Assembly: GCA_011056555.1 (NCBI GenBank)
Contig: DSEQ01000033.1
Coordinates: 62,001-126,000, forward strand
DNA: 64,000 nucleotides
Source: Candidatus Zixiibacteriota bacterium
GTDB taxonomy: Bacteria > Zixibacteria > MSB-5A5 > JAABVY01
Direction of reading: 5' to 3'
The notes beneath the pieces were generated by a model that saw nothing but the letters and a program-made list of their open reading frames with translations, was not told the origin of the DNA and did no database searches. The position numbers and the translations under genes were made by a program. Below are positions 15,529 through 23,536 of this stretch, one piece after another. The first letter of the stretch is position 1. Each line of letters opens with the position of its first letter.

Positions 15529-16926
15529 ATAAGCAAGCAAAAAACCATAGCCAAAACAGTGTCCCTCTCGGGAGTTGGTTTGCATACCGGTTGTGAATCG
15601 ACCATCAGGTTCGTACCTGCCGGAGTGAACGAAGGAATTTCATTTACCCGCACTGATGTCGAGGGCTGTCCAAAAATTCCTGCGCTTCTTGAAAATGTCG
15701 TCGATCTGAACCGCGGCACGACCCTCGGTATCGGCCAACATAAGATTCACACGGTCGAACATGTGCTCTCATCGCTGGCGGGACTGGAAATCGACAATGT
15801 CGTCTGCGAGCTTGATAATATCGAGCCGCCCATCGTGGACGGTTCCATGAAGCCGTTTGTGGATAAACTCCTGGAGGCCGGAATAGTTGAGCAGGAAGCC
15901 GAGAAAAATTACCTCGTAATAGACCGCCCTATCTCCTACTCCGAACCGGATCGACATATAGATATAGTGGTAACGCCCTCCGAGACAATCCGCATAACCT
16001 TTCTGATTGACTACAAGAATCCGGCCCTGGGCACACAATATACCTCGCTTGTCAATCTGGAAGAGGAATTCGTGGAGGAATTTGCCCCGGCCCGAACCTT
16101 CTGTTTTCTCTCAGAGGTTGAAGCGCTGCGTGAGCAGGAGATTATCAAAGGCGGTGGCCTGGACAGCGCCCTGGTTATAGTCGATCGCGAACTTGATGAA
16201 GCGCACAAGGCCAAACTGAGAAAACTTTTTAATATAAAGGAAGACCTTTTTATAGGCAAGACCGGTATCTTAAATGATATCTCGATGCGCTTTTATAATG
16301 AGCCTGTACGCCATAAGGCTGCCGATCTTCTGGGTGATTTGATGCTCATTGGCATGCCGATCAAGGGACATATACTGGCCGCGCGGTCAGGGCATGCCGC
16401 CAATGTCGCCCTGGCGAAGAAAATCAGGGAGCAGTACGAAAAGACGCTCCTCTCCAAAAAATATACAGGCAAGGCCGCCCAGGGACGTGACTTCATGTTC
16501 GATTCGGTTGCGGTCATGAACATCATGCCGCACCGTTACCCGTTCCTGCTGGTAGATAGAATAATCGATCTCGAACCGGGTAAAAGGGTTATCGCGCAGA
16601 AAAATGTCACCATCAACGAGCCTTTCTTCGAGGGGCATTTCCCGGGACATCCGATCATGCCGGGCGTGCTTTTAATTGAGGCTCTGGCGCAGGCGGGCGG
16701 TTTCCTGCTTCTGCATACTCTCGAGGAGCCGGAGAAGAAACTGGTCTATTTCATGAGTATAGATAACGCCCGTTTCAGAAGGCCGGTTGTGCCCGGTGAT
16801 GTGCTCCGGATGGAACTCGAGATGATGGCGCTGCGGCGCAATACCTGCAAGATTTCCGGAAAAACCTATGTTGACGGTCAGGTTGTGACCGAGGCGACCT
16901 TTATGTCGGTGATAGTGGATAAATAA
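15529..16926 (+). CDS. lpxC-fabZ: LpxC-FabZ fusion: UDP-3-O-acyl-GlcNAc deacetylase / 3-hydroxyacyl-ACP dehydratase
   Basis: About 465 residues. The first 310 are LpxC, the zinc deacetylase that commits to lipid A synthesis, with ligands in HTVEH (His74, His78) and HKAAD (His262, Asp266). The rest is FabZ, which dehydrates 3-hydroxyacyl-ACP; MPHRYP (His335) and PGVLLIEALAQ hold its catalytic His and Glu. The fusion is known from Bacteroidetes and related phyla. The start is unusual: the frame begins with ATA at 15529, five bases after GGAGGT, giving a normal LpxC N-terminus (SKQKTIAKTVSLSGVGLHTG). The first conventional in-frame start, GTG 15559, has no ribosome site and would remove part of the first strand. 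lpxA follows one base after the stop. Confidence 0.93.
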   Translation: MSKQKTIAKTVSLSGVGLHTGCESTIRFVPAGVNEGISFTRTDVEGCPKIPALLENVVDLNRGTTLGIGQHKIHTVEHVLSSLAGLEIDNVVCELDNIEPPIVDGSMKPFVDKLLEAGIVEQEAEKNYLVIDRPISYSEPDRHIDIVVTPSETIRITFLIDYKNPALGTQYTSLVNLEEEFVEEFAPARTFCFLSEVEALREQEIIKGGGLDSALVIVDRELDEAHKAKLRKLFNIKEDLFIGKTGILNDISMRFYNEPVRHKAADLLGDLMLIGMPIKGHILAARSGHAANVALAKKIREQYEKTLLSKKYTGKAAQGRDFMFDSVAVMNIMPHRYPFLLVDRIIDLEPGKRVIAQKNVTINEPFFEGHFPGHPIMPGVLLIEALAQAGGFLLLHTLEEPEKKLVYFMSIDNARFRRPVVPGDVLRMELEMMALRRNTCKISGKTYVDGQVVTEATFMSVIVDK

Positions 16927-16927
16927 T

Positions 16928-17707
16928 ATGCCCGGAATGAATATTCATCCAACAGCCATAGTCGATCCCAAAGCATCAATCGATCCATCAGTGGTAGTGG
17001 GACCGTATGCAATAATCGAGGGTGATGTTGAGATTGCCTCCGGATGCCGGATCGGGCCGCGCGTGCTGGTTGCCGAGGGCGCGCGTCTGGAGGAGAATGT
17101 CATCGTGCATCATGCCGCCACAATCGGTACAATCCCGCAGGACCTGAAATTCAGCGGTGAGAAGACTGTGCTCAAAGTCGGCGCCGGGACTGTGATCCGC
17201 GAATATGTAACCATGAACCGCGGTACAGACTGGTCGGGGCAGACAGTGGTCGGAAAGAACTGCTTTTTTATGGCGTACAGTCATGTTCCTCATGATGCTG
17301 TCATCGGTGATAATGTCATTGTCGCAAATTCGGTGCAGATGGGTGGTCATGTCGTGATTGGCGACTATGTCATTCTGGGTGGCGGAACTGTCATACATCA
17401 ATTCACTAAGATCGGAATGCATGCTATCATCGGCGGCGGGCTCAGGATCACCCAGGATATCGTACCCTATGCTGTCATCGGCGGATATCCGGTCGAGGTT
17501 GGGGGAGTCAATGTTATCGGGCTTAAACGGCGCGGGTACTCCCATAGTCAACTCAGGCCATTGAAAGAGGCCTTCAAATTATTGTTCAAGTCAAACCTGA
17601 ACACATCCCAGGCGGTCGAGAAAATAAGGTCTGAACTCGAGCAGACCGATGAGATCAAAAATCTCCTCGACTTCATCGAAAAATCTGAGCGCGGCCTCAT
17701 TAAGTAA
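16928..17707 (+). CDS. lpxA: UDP-N-acetylglucosamine acyltransferase LpxA
   Basis: 259 residues, the usual LpxA length. The N-terminal two thirds is a left-handed beta-helix of hexapeptide repeats ([IV]-G-x-x-x-x). The catalytic His of the AxxHxxHD segment is present (SHVPHD, His122), and the C-terminal helical bundle is complete (GLKRRGYSHSQLRPLKEAF). It transfers a 3-hydroxyacyl chain from ACP to UDP-GlcNAc in the first step of lipid A synthesis. It begins one base after lpxC-fabZ ends, so the three activities are made together. LpxD was not found in the window. Confidence 0.95.
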   Translation: MPGMNIHPTAIVDPKASIDPSVVVGPYAIIEGDVEIASGCRIGPRVLVAEGARLEENVIVHHAATIGTIPQDLKFSGEKTVLKVGAGTVIREYVTMNRGTDWSGQTVVGKNCFFMAYSHVPHDAVIGDNVIVANSVQMGGHVVIGDYVILGGGTVIHQFTKIGMHAIIGGGLRITQDIVPYAVIGGYPVEVGGVNVIGLKRRGYSHSQLRPLKEAFKLLFKSNLNTSQAVEKIRSELEQTDEIKNLLDFIEKSERGLIK

Positions 17708-17839
17708 GCTCTCATCATTACTATATCGATCAGGATAACCTCAATAAATTCAACAAATTACCGCATTTCTCCTTGCCATAAGCCGTATAATTCCTGATAA
17801 TTTCAGAAGCGGAAACAAAAACATCAGGAGGAATTCATA

Positions 17840-18202
17840 ATGGCTAAGGTTGCGATATTGGCATGTAAACGTGTGCAGGATCAGCTTTGTATTGCCTGCT
17901 CCAAGTGTTTCAAGGCGATTCATGAGCGCGAGGGCGAGTTCGCGCGTTATGCTGATGATGACGAGCTCGATCTGGTAGCGCTGGGGTCATGCGGTGACTG
18001 TCCGGGGCTGTATATTCCCAAGGTCAAGTTGATGAACGAGATTATAGATTATATCGAACGCGACTATGATGTCCTTCATCTGGGGACCTGCATGGTCAAT
18101 GCCAAAAAAACCGGCCAGTGCCCGATCGACTTCGACCAGTTGACAACATTAGTCAAACAGAATTTCGGCAAAGAGGTCGTGGTTGGCACACATAATTATT
18201 AG
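17840..18202 (+). CDS. CGGC-domain small metal-binding protein
   Basis: 120 residues, with ribosome site AGGAGG nine bases before ATG 17840. The protein is Cys-rich in the CGGC-domain pattern: ILACKR near the N-terminus, CIACSKCFKA, then GSCGDCPGLYIPKV, and later GTCMVN and GQCPID. Eight or nine of its Cys residues are placed for metal or Fe-S binding. The family is uncharacterised; many members occur in anaerobes. Probably its own transcript, since 132 bp of AT-rich sequence separate it from lpxA. Confidence 0.8.
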   Translation: MAKVAILACKRVQDQLCIACSKCFKAIHEREGEFARYADDDELDLVALGSCGDCPGLYIPKVKLMNEIIDYIERDYDVLHLGTCMVNAKKTGQCPIDFDQLTTLVKQNFGKEVVVGTHNY

Positions 18203-18252
18203 AGTTAGATTTCGCTGCGCACGAGGACATACTTTGCGCATGAATTGAATTC

Positions 18253-18393
18253 AGGGTGCCCCAAGCTTTAGCTTGGGAAATCTATATTGCGACCAACCCA
18301 ATCTGAAGATTGGGTCACCCAATATTTTGTGCTGGGCTTACCTCCGGTGCGCCCCGAAAGATCTCAAGGGTGCCCCACAGCGCCAGCTGTGGG
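18253..18393. repeat. Cluster of three REP-like palindromic hairpins
   Basis: Three hairpins within 140 bp: CCCAAGC-TTTA-GCTTGGG (18260-18277), ACCCAATCT-GA-AGATTGGGT (18296-18315) and CCCACAGC-GCCA-GCTGTGGG (18374-18393). The first and third carry the same flank GGGTGCCCCA before the stem while the stem sequence differs, which is how a mobile or selected palindromic family looks. They fill the gap between the CGGC gene and the 3' end of the convergent M1 peptidase gene. Confidence 0.75.
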
Positions 18394-18403
18394 TTTCATA
18401 TAT

Positions 18404-20620
18404 CTATGGACAATCGTGACATGGTTCAAGCCCATCCCGGAAAACGTAATTGACTATATATATCACATCAACCAGGCGGATTTTGCCGTCGCAATTTACA
18501 TCGCCAATTTCAATTGGATCCGGGACATCGCCATCCAAATATATGTAGTTTATCAACAATACAATATCATTGACGTTTACAGCTTGATCGTAATCGAGAT
18601 CTCCACACATGGGAGCTGCGGGAAGCACTTTTAACGTGAATGTTTGCTCGGATTCTTGTGGCGGAACGGAACTATCAACTGCCCTTAGAGTGAATAAAAA
18701 TTCCGAGGCCGAAGTCGGTATTCCATTAATATATGCGCTTGATCCTCCATGGAAATCCGTGCCGTAAGGAACTCTGCCATTGATCAGCGACCAATTATAC
18801 GGAGGAGTTCCGCCCACGGCTTTGAATTCATAAAAATAGGGTACACCAACATAACCATCATCAGGATCCTCACTAACAATATGAGCAGTAAATTCATCTT
18901 CATAACACACCTGGCAGAGTATCTTTTCCTCAGGATCAATCTGAATCGAATCAGGAACACCGGGAAAATCAAAAGCAAACAGTTCAGACCGCTCATCGTT
19001 GAAGACAGTAATTGTTGAGTCATAACCGCTTGTATGGGCTCTTATTTCGACTGGCATTATGAACGTTTCCCATTCCTTTTTCTGGTCTATTGCGACGAAA
19101 ATAGTATAATTCTCCGTCTCAGGGTTGGGCTCAAAAATATATGAAAAGTAATAATCAGGATTGCCATCCTGATATAACCACTGGTCGAAAAACCAGTCCA
19201 TAGGAGCACCATAGACCTCCTCGCAAATTATCTCGAGATCATCTGTAATAGCGGTGCCGTAGGCCAGTTCGGGATCATTGAAATACTGATGCATCGCCTG
19301 CCTGAATCCATCATCCCCAAGAATCATATGCAGCATGTACATCACCCAGCAGCCCTTGAAATAAATGCCGTTATTTATATGATAAAAATTTATATTGTCC
19401 AAATAGAGCTTCCAGACATCGTAGAATTTATAGTAATCCAACAAGTCTCGATATGAATCCTCTCCATAATGATAGAGTTGGTAGAGGCACTCGGCATATG
19501 TTGCAAAGCCTTCATTAAGCCAAACATGATGGAAATTTTCGCAAGTGATCTTATTTCCGCACCAGTGATGGGCACATTCATGGACAATCAGCATTTCCTC
19601 ATTTCGTGCCGGACCAATGGAGGTCATTGTTTGGTGTTCCATGCCCGAGCTTCCATAATGATTATGTCCGTATCTTTCGTCGATAAAGGGATATTGCCCA
19701 AACCAGTAGGTAAATGTCTCCAGTGCGGGTATGGTATAATCGATCATGGCATGAATAGATGACCATGATATTTCTGGTGAAGCTCCGGGGTAATAGTAAT
19801 GGTCGATTGAGAGAGTATCGCCGGGAGAATATTCCCATGGCTGAGAATAAAGCTCATAATCTGTGCAACCGATTGTTATGAGATATGTCGCAATTGGATA
19901 CCCTGAATGCCAGTGAGTTGTAGCTGTACCATCGCCATTATCGACCCTGCTTTGCATAAGGCCGTTTGACACAGCAGTATAATTATCGGGATGCGTAACA
20001 ATAACATCGATCGAATCGGCTTTATCAAATGGGAAGTCCTTGCAGGGATACCAGAAGCGTGAGCCGTATGGTTCTGTATGAGTGTAGCACACATGGCTTC
20101 CAAGTTCTTCATAAAAATGCATCGATTTCAGATACGGTGAGTTAGAGGGAAATCCGGAATAGTAGACCATTAAGCTTATTTGATCCCCTGAATCTATAGT
20201 TTCGTTCAAATATGATTTGAGAATATGATCATCAAGATGTTCGTAGTTTAGATTAATTGTATCGTTCATAAGCACCTGGGTGACAGTTAGATGATTGCCA
20301 AGGTTGAGATCGATGAAGGATATATTATCGGCAGTACTTTTCAGGGTGACCTTCCCATACCCTGAGATCGATTCAGTATTGAAATCCAATTCCAGATTGA
20401 TTTCATAATGTAACACATCGTACTTCAACATGTTTACAGTCGGTTGGGTAATGTCAAGAAAAGACCAGAGTATTTGGTTGTCAGTTTGCGAATTGGATTC
20501 AATATGGTATTGATCAGGGTCTGCAGGCTGAGATTCTTGGGAAGAATTCATCATTCCCGAGAGCATCGGTGTGATTGTCAGGCAGACGGAAATTAATATG
20601 TAAGTTATGCGGTAAATCAT
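18404..20620 (-). CDS. Secreted M1 family metallopeptidase with Ig-like and dockerin-like C-terminal domains
   Basis: 738 residues. A signal peptide (about 1-22) is followed by the M1 beta-sandwich domain and the catalytic domain with HECAH (His347, Glu348, His351) and the third zinc ligand Glu370 in WLNEGFATYAE, 18 residues later as in the family. The M1 exopeptidase motif GxMEN appears as SGMEHQ. After about residue 560 comes a putative Ig-like domain (GVPYFYEFKAVGGTPPYNW), then two dockerin-like calcium repeats (GDLDYDQAVNVNDIVLLINY and GDVNCDGKIRLVDVIYIVNY) at the C-terminus. It should cleave peptides outside the cell or at its surface; in uncultured FCB phyla such dockerin tails are frequent without a known scaffoldin. 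Confidence 0.9.
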   Translation of the reverse strand: MIYRITYILISVCLTITPMLSGMMNSSQESQPADPDQYHIESNSQTDNQILWSFLDITQPTVNMLKYDVLHYEINLELDFNTESISGYGKVTLKSTADNISFIDLNLGNHLTVTQVLMNDTINLNYEHLDDHILKSYLNETIDSGDQISLMVYYSGFPSNSPYLKSMHFYEELGSHVCYTHTEPYGSRFWYPCKDFPFDKADSIDVIVTHPDNYTAVSNGLMQSRVDNGDGTATTHWHSGYPIATYLITIGCTDYELYSQPWEYSPGDTLSIDHYYYPGASPEISWSSIHAMIDYTIPALETFTYWFGQYPFIDERYGHNHYGSSGMEHQTMTSIGPARNEEMLIVHECAHHWCGNKITCENFHHVWLNEGFATYAECLYQLYHYGEDSYRDLLDYYKFYDVWKLYLDNINFYHINNGIYFKGCWVMYMLHMILGDDGFRQAMHQYFNDPELAYGTAITDDLEIICEEVYGAPMDWFFDQWLYQDGNPDYYFSYIFEPNPETENYTIFVAIDQKKEWETFIMPVEIRAHTSGYDSTITVFNDERSELFAFDFPGVPDSIQIDPEEKILCQVCYEDEFTAHIVSEDPDDGYVGVPYFYEFKAVGGTPPYNWSLINGRVPYGTDFHGGSSAYINGIPTSASEFLFTLRAVDSSVPPQESEQTFTLKVLPAAPMCGDLDYDQAVNVNDIVLLINYIYLDGDVPDPIEIGDVNCDGKIRLVDVIYIVNYVFRDGLEPCHDCP

Positions 20621-20648
20621 TAGCTCGTATCCCTGTGATTATCTATCC

Positions 20649-20678
20649 ATAATCTATTCTAAAATGAAAATGTGTCAA
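20649..20678 (-). promoter_or_regulatory. Putative promoter of the M1 peptidase gene
   Basis: On the minus strand TTGACA (20678-20673) and GATTAT (20654-20649) are 18 bp apart, about 30 bp upstream of ATG 20620. Confidence 0.5.
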
Positions 20679-20724
20679 TACAATTATGAGCAGCAGAATT
20701 ACCTGTATTTATATCGTAAGTGCC

Positions 20725-21237
20725 CTAAAACCGCCACGAAAACCCGAATGTCAATGTCGGGCCGTCGCTGTTTTCGAGTGTGCCTATGTCCAGTGAGAAG
20801 CCGCGATGTTTGATAAACTCGTTATGCTCATGGATCGATTTCTGGGTCATAACAACATCATAAATCCATGTGGTACTAAACAATCCAATTCCTAGTAGGC
20901 CGTAAGCGGCTGCATTCATATCATAATAAGTGGTGCATCCGTGACGTATCTCATTATTTTCCACTGCATAGCAAATTAAATACAATGATAAAGCCTCCAC
21001 ACCCATAGTAATTGCCGCCCTGCCGAATTCCTCTGCATAGAGGAGCCCGCATCCATGCAGTGCTAACCCGGGAACCAAAGAGTGAAATAATCCCCAGGAT
21101 TTCGATTTCGGCTCTAGCGCGATTTCGGGCTCTTTCTCCAGTGTATTTGGCTCGAATGAATACATGCTTTGAGCAGTTAAACCGGATGTGTAACACAGCA
21201 AAAGAATGATAATAATTGAAGTGAAAAACTTATGCAT
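20725..21237 (-). CDS. Small exported or membrane protein of unknown function
   Basis: 170 residues with ribosome site GGGGAGG before ATG 21237. A signal peptide (about 1-22, ending LTAQ) and a short acidic segment are followed by two or three hydrophobic stretches (about residues 52-66, 74-90 and 110-127) separated by SWGLFHSLVPGLALHGCG and a Tyr/Asn-rich turn. The C-terminus ends with an aromatic strand (TFGFSWRF), as in some outer-membrane proteins. The repeated Gly-rich hydrophobic pattern resembles the DUF5683-type membrane proteins, but the match is weak. It is followed on the same strand by the M1 peptidase gene and may share its transcript. Confidence 0.6.
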   Translation of the reverse strand: MHKFFTSIIIILLLCYTSGLTAQSMYSFEPNTLEKEPEIALEPKSKSWGLFHSLVPGLALHGCGLLYAEEFGRAAITMGVEALSLYLICYAVENNEIRHGCTTYYDMNAAAYGLLGIGLFSTTWIYDVVMTQKSIHEHNEFIKHRGFSLDIGTLENSDGPTLTFGFSWRF

Positions 21238-21350
21238 CGAATGCCTCCCCGCTTCATTTATAATACCGACGGAGCGATACGCAGTTTGTTTAATTGTCCC
21301 GACATAAATCTCATTATATCAAACGACTTCGGTTGACTTTTGAGACCCGA

Positions 21351-21356
21351 TATAAT
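21351..21356 (+). promoter_or_regulatory. Possible -10 box of the gfo-lpxB-waaA-lpxK operon
   Basis: A perfect TATAAT 16 bp before ATG 21372, with no good -35 at the right distance (TTGACT lies only 12 bp upstream). Weak, but a promoter is expected here because the upstream gene is divergent. Confidence 0.35.
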
Positions 21357-21371
21357 ATTTTCCCTGCAATT

Positions 21372-22379
21372 ATGAGTACAAAACCAAATGTCGGATTAGT
21401 GGGGGTTGGGCATCTCGGACGGATACATCTCCAGAAACTGCAACAAATTGAGACATGCAACTTTGTCGGTTTCTACGATATCGACCACGAAAAATCCAGA
21501 CAGATTAACAAAGACTCGGGCGCCTACTCGGCCGAGTCACTTCAGGATATCCTCGAAAAATCGGATATAATCTCAGTCGTTGTGCCGACACATGATCATC
21601 ATAAAGTCGGAAAAGAGGTTCTTCAATCCGGCAAGCATCTATTCATGGAAAAGCCGCTGACCGAGACCGCCTCCCAGGCCGAGGAACTGGTCAAGATGGC
21701 AAGCGAGCGGGGATCGAAATTCGGTGTAGGTCATATCGAGCGCTTCAATCCGGCAGTGCAGGCCATGGCGGGCAAGATCGGGAATCCGATGTTTATCGAG
21801 GCGCATCGCCTGAATCCATTCAATCCACGAGGCCTCGATGTTGCGGTTATCTCCGAGCTGATGATTCATGATATCGACCTTTGCCTTTATTTCACCCAAT
21901 CCGAGGTGACCGATATTCAAGCCTCGGCCGTCCAGGTGCTCTCGGACAAGATGGATATCGCCAATGCGAGGCTGACATTTGAATCGGGATGTGTGGCCAA
22001 CCTGACAGCCTCACGTATTTCGCCCTCCGGCATGCGCAAAATCAGGCTCTTTCAACGGGACAATTATTTATCATTTGATCTTAAAGAAAAGAAAGTCGAT
22101 AGCTATTCACTGGTGGATAACAATTTCGATGATAAAGCGCTTAAAGGATTTTCGACCTCATTTCAGTATGGAGAAACGGGCAAGAAAATAGTCTTCCATA
22201 AGCCCGAATGCAGTGTCTATGATATGATCGAGGAGGAGCTGCGGCGCTTCATCGACGCTGTCATATCTGATTCAAAGCCGCCGGTAACCGGTGAAGAAGG
22301 TTTGGCCGCGCTCAAAGTAGCGCTTGAAATCGAACGCAAAGCTCATGAGAGCCTTGAGAAGATAAATCCCGGCCTATGA
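21372..22379 (+). CDS. Gfo/Idh/MocA family NAD(P)-dependent oxidoreductase in the lipid A operon
   Basis: 335 residues from ATG 21372 (an in-frame start at 21294 would add 26 residues that do not fit the family). The Rossmann motif GLVGVGHLGRIH is at the N-terminus; EKP (GKHLFMEKPLTE) and the second-domain segment ISELMIHDIDLCLYF follow, as in Gfo/Idh/MocA enzymes. The stop overlaps the lpxB start by four bases, so it works with lipid A synthesis. One known enzyme of this class, GnnA, oxidises UDP-GlcNAc at C3 for making the 3-amino sugar used by some LpxA enzymes; its partner aminotransferase GnnB is not in this window, so the assignment remains open. Confidence 0.85.
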   Translation: MSTKPNVGLVGVGHLGRIHLQKLQQIETCNFVGFYDIDHEKSRQINKDSGAYSAESLQDILEKSDIISVVVPTHDHHKVGKEVLQSGKHLFMEKPLTETASQAEELVKMASERGSKFGVGHIERFNPAVQAMAGKIGNPMFIEAHRLNPFNPRGLDVAVISELMIHDIDLCLYFTQSEVTDIQASAVQVLSDKMDIANARLTFESGCVANLTASRISPSGMRKIRLFQRDNYLSFDLKEKKVDSYSLVDNNFDDKALKGFSTSFQYGETGKKIVFHKPECSVYDMIEEELRRFIDAVISDSKPPVTGEEGLAALKVALEIERKAHESLEKINPGL

Positions 22380-23536
22380 CCACCCAAAAACGCATTTTCA
22401 TCTCAGCAGGCGAATCCTCCGGCGATTTTCATGCCGCAGGTTTAGTTCGAGAATTGCTGAATCTCAATACGGATCTGCAAATCGAAGGATTGGGAGGGGA
22501 CAATCTGTCTAAACTGGGCGTCAAGCTTCTTTACCATACCCGTGATCTGGCGGCAATGGGTTTCTGGGAAGTAATAAAAAAACTCAGTTTCTTTATGGAT
22601 GTGCGCAATGACTGCCATAAACTTCTGATGGACAAGAAACCTGATTTGGTGATACTGGTAGATTACCCTGGCTTCAATCTCAGGCTGGCGCGAGATGCCT
22701 ACCGCCTCGGTATTCCGGTTGTCTATTTTATCCTGCCTCAGGTCTGGGCCTGGAAACCAAACAGGATCGAAAGCCTTAATAAATACTGCCAAATGTTGAT
22801 TTCCATTCTACCTTTCGAAAAGGATTTCTTTGCGCGCTATAATACCGAGGTTGAATATGTAGGGCATCCATTCACAGACACTATCCCCGATGAGGCAGAT
22901 GTATCCGGTATCAGAAAGCAACTGAATCTTGCTGAAACCGATAAGTTGATCTGTCTTCTGCCCGGGTCGCGTGAACAGGAGCTTGAGAGAAATCTTCCCC
23001 CGATGATAGAAGCCCTCACGATCTTGAAACAAAAATTCAAAAATTTAAAAGGCGTTATCATAAAGGCGGAAAACCTGGAGATTGATTTATACTCAAAGAA
23101 AATCGGGAAAGCGGTTGACTATATCGAGATCACTGAAAGCGAAAAATACTCTTATATAAAAGCCTCGGATTCTGTTATGGTCGCCTCCGGCACTGCCACG
23201 CTCGAGACCGCAATCTGCGGCACTCCCGGCGTGGTCGTCTATAAAACCAGTCCGCTGACGTATTTTCTGGCAAAGAGGCTTGTAAAAATCGACACTATTG
23301 CCCTGGCAAATATTGTCGCGGGAGAAAGAGTCTTTCCGGAGCTGATTCAAAAGGATGCGGCCCCTGAAAGAATAGCAAATGAGATAGACAAAATATTATC
23401 GGACCAAAATCATTACAATGATATCAGGAATCGTCTATCCAACATAAGGGAGAAGCTAGAGCCAAAAGGCTCTTATGCTCGCGCTGCAAAACTAATCTAT
23501 GATAAATTTCTGGCGGAGAATAATCAGGAAACATGA
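22376..23536 (+). CDS. lpxB: Lipid-A-disaccharide synthase LpxB
   Basis: 386 residues, full length. Family signatures are present in order: AGESSGDFHAAGL at the N-terminus, GLGGDNLSKLGVKLLY, LVDYPGFNLRLA, YFILPQVWAWKPNRI, FEKDFF...VEYVGHPF, LLPGSREQE and VASGTATLETA. LpxB is a GT19 glycosyltransferase that joins UDP-2,3-diacylglucosamine and lipid X to form the beta-1,6 disaccharide at the inner membrane. It overlaps both neighbours by four bases (ATGA), which indicates translational coupling. Confidence 0.95.
   Translation: MTTQKRIFISAGESSGDFHAAGLVRELLNLNTDLQIEGLGGDNLSKLGVKLLYHTRDLAAMGFWEVIKKLSFFMDVRNDCHKLLMDKKPDLVILVDYPGFNLRLARDAYRLGIPVVYFILPQVWAWKPNRIESLNKYCQMLISILPFEKDFFARYNTEVEYVGHPFTDTIPDEADVSGIRKQLNLAETDKLICLLPGSREQELERNLPPMIEALTILKQKFKNLKGVIIKAENLEIDLYSKKIGKAVDYIEITESEKYSYIKASDSVMVASGTATLETAICGTPGVVVYKTSPLTYFLAKRLVKIDTIALANIVAGERVFPELIQKDAAPERIANEIDKILSDQNHYNDIRNRLSNIREKLEPKGSYARAAKLIYDKFLAENNQET

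Noticed and set aside
21294..21371. Longer form of the Gfo/Idh/MocA protein starting at 21294
   Set aside because: The extra 26 residues do not look like the family and include the probable -10 box of the operon.
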